A stretch of 64,000 bases of DNA, from positions 2,237,026 through 2,301,025 of the forward strand of contig NZ_CP042243.1 of assembly GCF_008152325.1 (NCBI RefSeq). Direction: 5' to 3'. Under the pieces are notes generated by a model. The model made no database searches and was not told where the DNA came from. It saw nothing but the letters and a program-made list of their open reading frames with translations. A program made the translations under genes and the position numbers. Origin of the DNA: Crassaminicella thermophila (GTDB lineage Bacteria; Bacillota; Clostridia; Peptostreptococcales; Thermotaleaceae). Shown piece after piece: positions 61,722 through 64,000 of the stretch; position 1 is the first letter of the stretch; each line of letters opens with the position of its first letter.

Positions 61722-62137
61722 TCTTTTTTTCCTCCTCTATGCTTAATTTTCTTTATAATCTATCTTTTTATAGACTTTTTAACCTTTATATTATAACATA
61801 AAATTCTTGTGTCAACTATTTTTTTGGAGATTACATGAGTAAATTTCTATATTATCTAGACATTTTTGCCACTGTATAAAAAATATATTCAACACTTTAA
61901 AGACCAATGGAGTTATCCATTGGCCTTTTTTATTCATATACATTATATCATTATACTATGAAATGTAAACTATTATAATTTGTTTAATAATTTTAAGATA
62001 AGAAAATGACTTCGATAACTTTTTTGTTGTTGAATTTTAAAACAATTTATTATTTTCTAAATTGTGCATTTTACTTGGAGGAAAATTCAGAATAATGTTG
62101 AAACATGTATATAATAAATTTTATAGGAGGATTAGAT
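61722..62137. other. Divergent intergenic region tig / sigma-54 activator
   Basis: About 415 bp. Contains a hairpin at 61899-61930 (AAAGACCAATGG/CCATTGGCCTTT, then TTTTTTATT), which reads as a terminator in plus orientation although no plus-strand gene precedes it. A leftover small transcript or a remnant is possible. The rest is AT-rich; no sigma-54 box was seen before the activator gene. Confidence 0.5.
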
Positions 62138-63814
62138 ATGAAATACCTAGATAAACTATTAAATATAATTTCAATAGGCATTCTTATAATAGATCATAAA
62201 GGAAATATTTATTTTTCAAATTCAAAAGCAAATAAATTTTTAGATACATATCGCAATCATTTTAAACATACTCAACCTATTATGAATCTTTTAGAAAAAA
62301 TAAAAGAAAACACCTCCCTTGAAATAACACTAGCTACCAAACAATTTGTCTTAAAAAATTCTATTCTAGATGATACCAACAAAACCTATGGCATTATTAT
62401 TTTTGATATAAAAGATTTGTCCAAATTTTTTCCTAACACCAATTTAGAAGAATTTCGAACTATTTTAGACTCTGCTCAAGATGCCATTTTTATCGATGAT
62501 ATGTTTGGAAACACAGAATGGGTTAATAAAGCCTGTGAAGATCTTTACCAAATTAGAAAAGAAGATATCATTGGCAAAAATATTGATTTTCTAGAAAAAC
62601 AAGGAATATTCTCTCCATCTGTAGCAAAACTCGTCTTTCAGAAAAAGCAAGAAGTTAGTATTCTTCATAGCAATAAGCAAGGTAAACAACTTCTTACTAC
62701 AGGTACACCTATATTTGATAATAAAGGAAAAATAAAAAAAGTAATTAGTACCTCTAGAGACATTACAGAACTTATTCATCTAAGAAATCAATTAGAAGAT
62801 ATTCAAAATGAATTGATAGAATTAAAAGAAAAAGAACAAGAAAACCTAGGCGATTTGATTGTTAAAAGCCATAAAATGAGAGAAGTTATTCAACTTGCTA
62901 AAAGATTAGCTCAAATAGATTCTACCGTTTTAATTACCGGTGAATCTGGTGTAGGTAAAGGTGTTATTTCTAAATATATCCACGAATTAGGAAATCGATC
63001 TGATAAACCCTTTGTTAAGGTCAATTGTGGGGCTATTCCTGAAGCTTTGCTTGAATCAGAATTATTTGGCTATGAACACGGTGCTTTTACTGGCTCAAAA
63101 CGACAAGGAAAAATAGGGTTATTTGAATTAGCAAATAACGGTACTATTTTTTTGGATGAAATTGGTGAATTGCCATTACATCTTCAAGTAAAAATTTTAC
63201 AAGTTATACAGGATAAAACTATTCAAAGAGTTGGAGGAGTAAAAACTATTCCTATTGATGTTAGAATTATTACAGCTACTAACAAAAATTTAAGAGAAAT
63301 GGTTGAAAAAAAACAGTTTAGAAAAGATTTATTTTACAGATTAAATGTTGTCCCTATACACATCCCTCCTCTAAGTGAAAGAAAAGAAGATATTTTCCCT
63401 TTAGTTCGTCATTTTTTACGAAAATATAATGAAAAGTTTAATGAAAAGAAAAGAATTGATCCAAATGCAATGGCTTATTTAATTAAATATTCTTGGCCAG
63501 GGAATGTAAGAGAATTAGAAAATATTATAGAAAGACTCGTTATTACAACTAAAGGCACAACTATTTTACCTCAAAACTTACCAAATTACATTGTTCACAG
63601 TGAAGAAAATTCTTGTGATGTTAAAATCCCCTCAATGATGAATTTAAAAAAAGCCCTTGAAGAAGTTGAAAGACAAATTATACATAATGCAGTAATAAAA
63701 TATAAAACAACAAGAAATATAGCTAAAGCCCTAGGCGTTAGCCAACCAACAATTGTAAGAAAAATGAGCAAATACAATATGACCGATACTGAATTGAATC
63801 ATATAGATACATGA
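62138..63814 (+). CDS. PAS-domain sigma-54-dependent transcriptional activator
   Basis: A 558-residue enhancer-binding protein. Residues about 5-90 form a first PAS-like region (GILIIDHKGNIYFSNSKAN), about 115-225 a second PAS domain, then a short coiled coil. The AAA+ domain (about 255-480) has Walker A TGESGVGKGVISKYI, the sigma-54 contact loop EHGAFTGSKRQGK (GAFTGS) and Walker B GTIFLDEIGELPL. A Fis-type HTH ends the protein (TRNIAKALGVSQPTIVRKM). Start at 62138 with AGGAGG upstream. It probably activates the sigma-54 promoter at the end of this window. Confidence 0.93.
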   Translation: MKYLDKLLNIISIGILIIDHKGNIYFSNSKANKFLDTYRNHFKHTQPIMNLLEKIKENTSLEITLATKQFVLKNSILDDTNKTYGIIIFDIKDLSKFFPNTNLEEFRTILDSAQDAIFIDDMFGNTEWVNKACEDLYQIRKEDIIGKNIDFLEKQGIFSPSVAKLVFQKKQEVSILHSNKQGKQLLTTGTPIFDNKGKIKKVISTSRDITELIHLRNQLEDIQNELIELKEKEQENLGDLIVKSHKMREVIQLAKRLAQIDSTVLITGESGVGKGVISKYIHELGNRSDKPFVKVNCGAIPEALLESELFGYEHGAFTGSKRQGKIGLFELANNGTIFLDEIGELPLHLQVKILQVIQDKTIQRVGGVKTIPIDVRIITATNKNLREMVEKKQFRKDLFYRLNVVPIHIPPLSERKEDIFPLVRHFLRKYNEKFNEKKRIDPNAMAYLIKYSWPGNVRELENIIERLVITTKGTTILPQNLPNYIVHSEENSCDVKIPSMMNLKKALEEVERQIIHNAVIKYKTTRNIAKALGVSQPTIVRKMSKYNMTDTELNHIDT

Positions 63815-63881
63815 ATGAATCAACGCTATTTTTTATAGAACACTATTTGGAATATTTGTGTTTTTAATTTTCTTAATTTTT

Positions 63882-63923
63882 AAAAATGATTTGCGATACA
63901 AAAAATTATCGCAAATCATTTTT
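63882..63923. promoter_or_regulatory. 16-bp inverted repeat: terminator or activator-binding site
   Basis: AAAAATGATTTGCGAT and ATCGCAAATCATTTTT, perfect over 16 bp with a 10-base A/T loop. It lies 68 bp after the activator gene and about 60 bp upstream of the sigma-54 promoter. Either role, terminator of the activator gene or enhancer for its own protein, is possible. Confidence 0.6.
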
Positions 63924-63984
63924 AATTTCTGTTTTTTATTGTTGGAAAAAATGAATAATAGCTCTTCTTCTTCAAAAAAATTAT

Positions 63985-64000
63985 TGGCACAGAAGTTGCA
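63985..64000 (+). promoter_or_regulatory. Sigma-54 (-24/-12) promoter
   Basis: TGGCAC at 63985-63990, five bases, TTGCA at 63996-64000, the consensus -24/-12 arrangement. It points rightward out of the window, immediately after a sigma-54 activator gene, so the next gene outside is its probable target. Confidence 0.85.

Noticed and set aside
61899-61930. Hairpin upstream of tig taken as a riboswitch
   Set aside because: It is a simple 12-bp stem followed by Ts, in plus orientation away from tig, with no aptamer-like conserved elements.

Overview
The window reads as chromosomal DNA of a low-GC, anaerobic, endospore-forming Firmicute of the class Clostridia. The signs are AT-rich sequence, strong AGGAGG-type ribosome sites, an alpha/beta small acid-soluble spore protein, an oxygen-sensitive Fe-S serine dehydratase, rubredoxin, a B12-dependent methionine synthase with separate reactivation protein, and many cis-acting riboswitches. 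The genus cannot be named from sequence alone. No rRNA or tRNA genes were seen.

Layout. (1) 0.2-6.7 kb: a SAM-I riboswitch drives a six-gene methionine operon: three proteins of the sulfide-dependent homocysteine pathway known from methanogens, then MetF, a MetH reactivation protein and a short MetH. (2) 6.7-13.9 kb: panC with a leader of tandem bulged-A hairpins, a spore SASP, a CAP-domain lipoprotein, a cobalamin riboswitch with its own promoter and terminator but no downstream gene, a Na+-symporter, topoisomerase III and a GIY-YIG protein. (3) 13.9-21.0 kb: two tandem DUF4214-glycosyltransferase fusions followed by the complete ADP-L-glycero-beta-D-manno-heptose pathway (gmhA, gmhB, hldA, hldC, hldD), which is unexpected in a Gram-positive spore former and suggests protein or surface heptosylation. 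(4) 21-31 kb: GH18 protein, paired chromate-transport subunits, rubredoxin, DMT transporter, ysxC-lon, pepF and eutH. (5) 31.2-36 kb: a TPP riboswitch separated from thiDE by a decayed IS110-family element, and a SAM-riboswitch-controlled NhaC-type transporter (predicted methionine uptake). (6) 36-43 kb: proC, a lipoprotein, sdaAB-sdaAA, and a 3.5-kb island bounded by a perfect 107-bp repeat of the sdaAA 3' end. The island carries two double-glycine-leader peptides, an immunity-like protein and wrecked remains of their ABC/HlyD exporter. (7) 43-52 kb: gltS, a LarA-like gene, a three-gene FAD oxidoreductase operon and two near-duplicate FadR/GntR regulators. Three promoters in this region carry the same palindromic operator exactly 12 bp downstream of the -10 box, pointing to a local regulon. 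(8) 52-58.4 kb: nitrogen block (ANTAR response regulator, glnA, PII, amtB) in which glnA and amtB share the same hairpin/terminator attenuator, plus a triple-rhodanese lipoprotein. (9) 58.5-64 kb: tig-clpP-clpX and a sigma-54 activator followed by a near-consensus sigma-54 promoter at the very end of the window.

Themes: one-carbon, sulfur and B12 metabolism is densely riboswitch-controlled. Nitrogen genes appear antitermination-controlled. Two regions (heptose cluster, island at sdaAA) look accessory. The best candidates for undescribed biology are the heptose/DUF4214 glycosyltransferase cluster, the geneless cobalamin riboswitch, the repeat-bounded bacteriocin island and the shared-geometry operator regulon.
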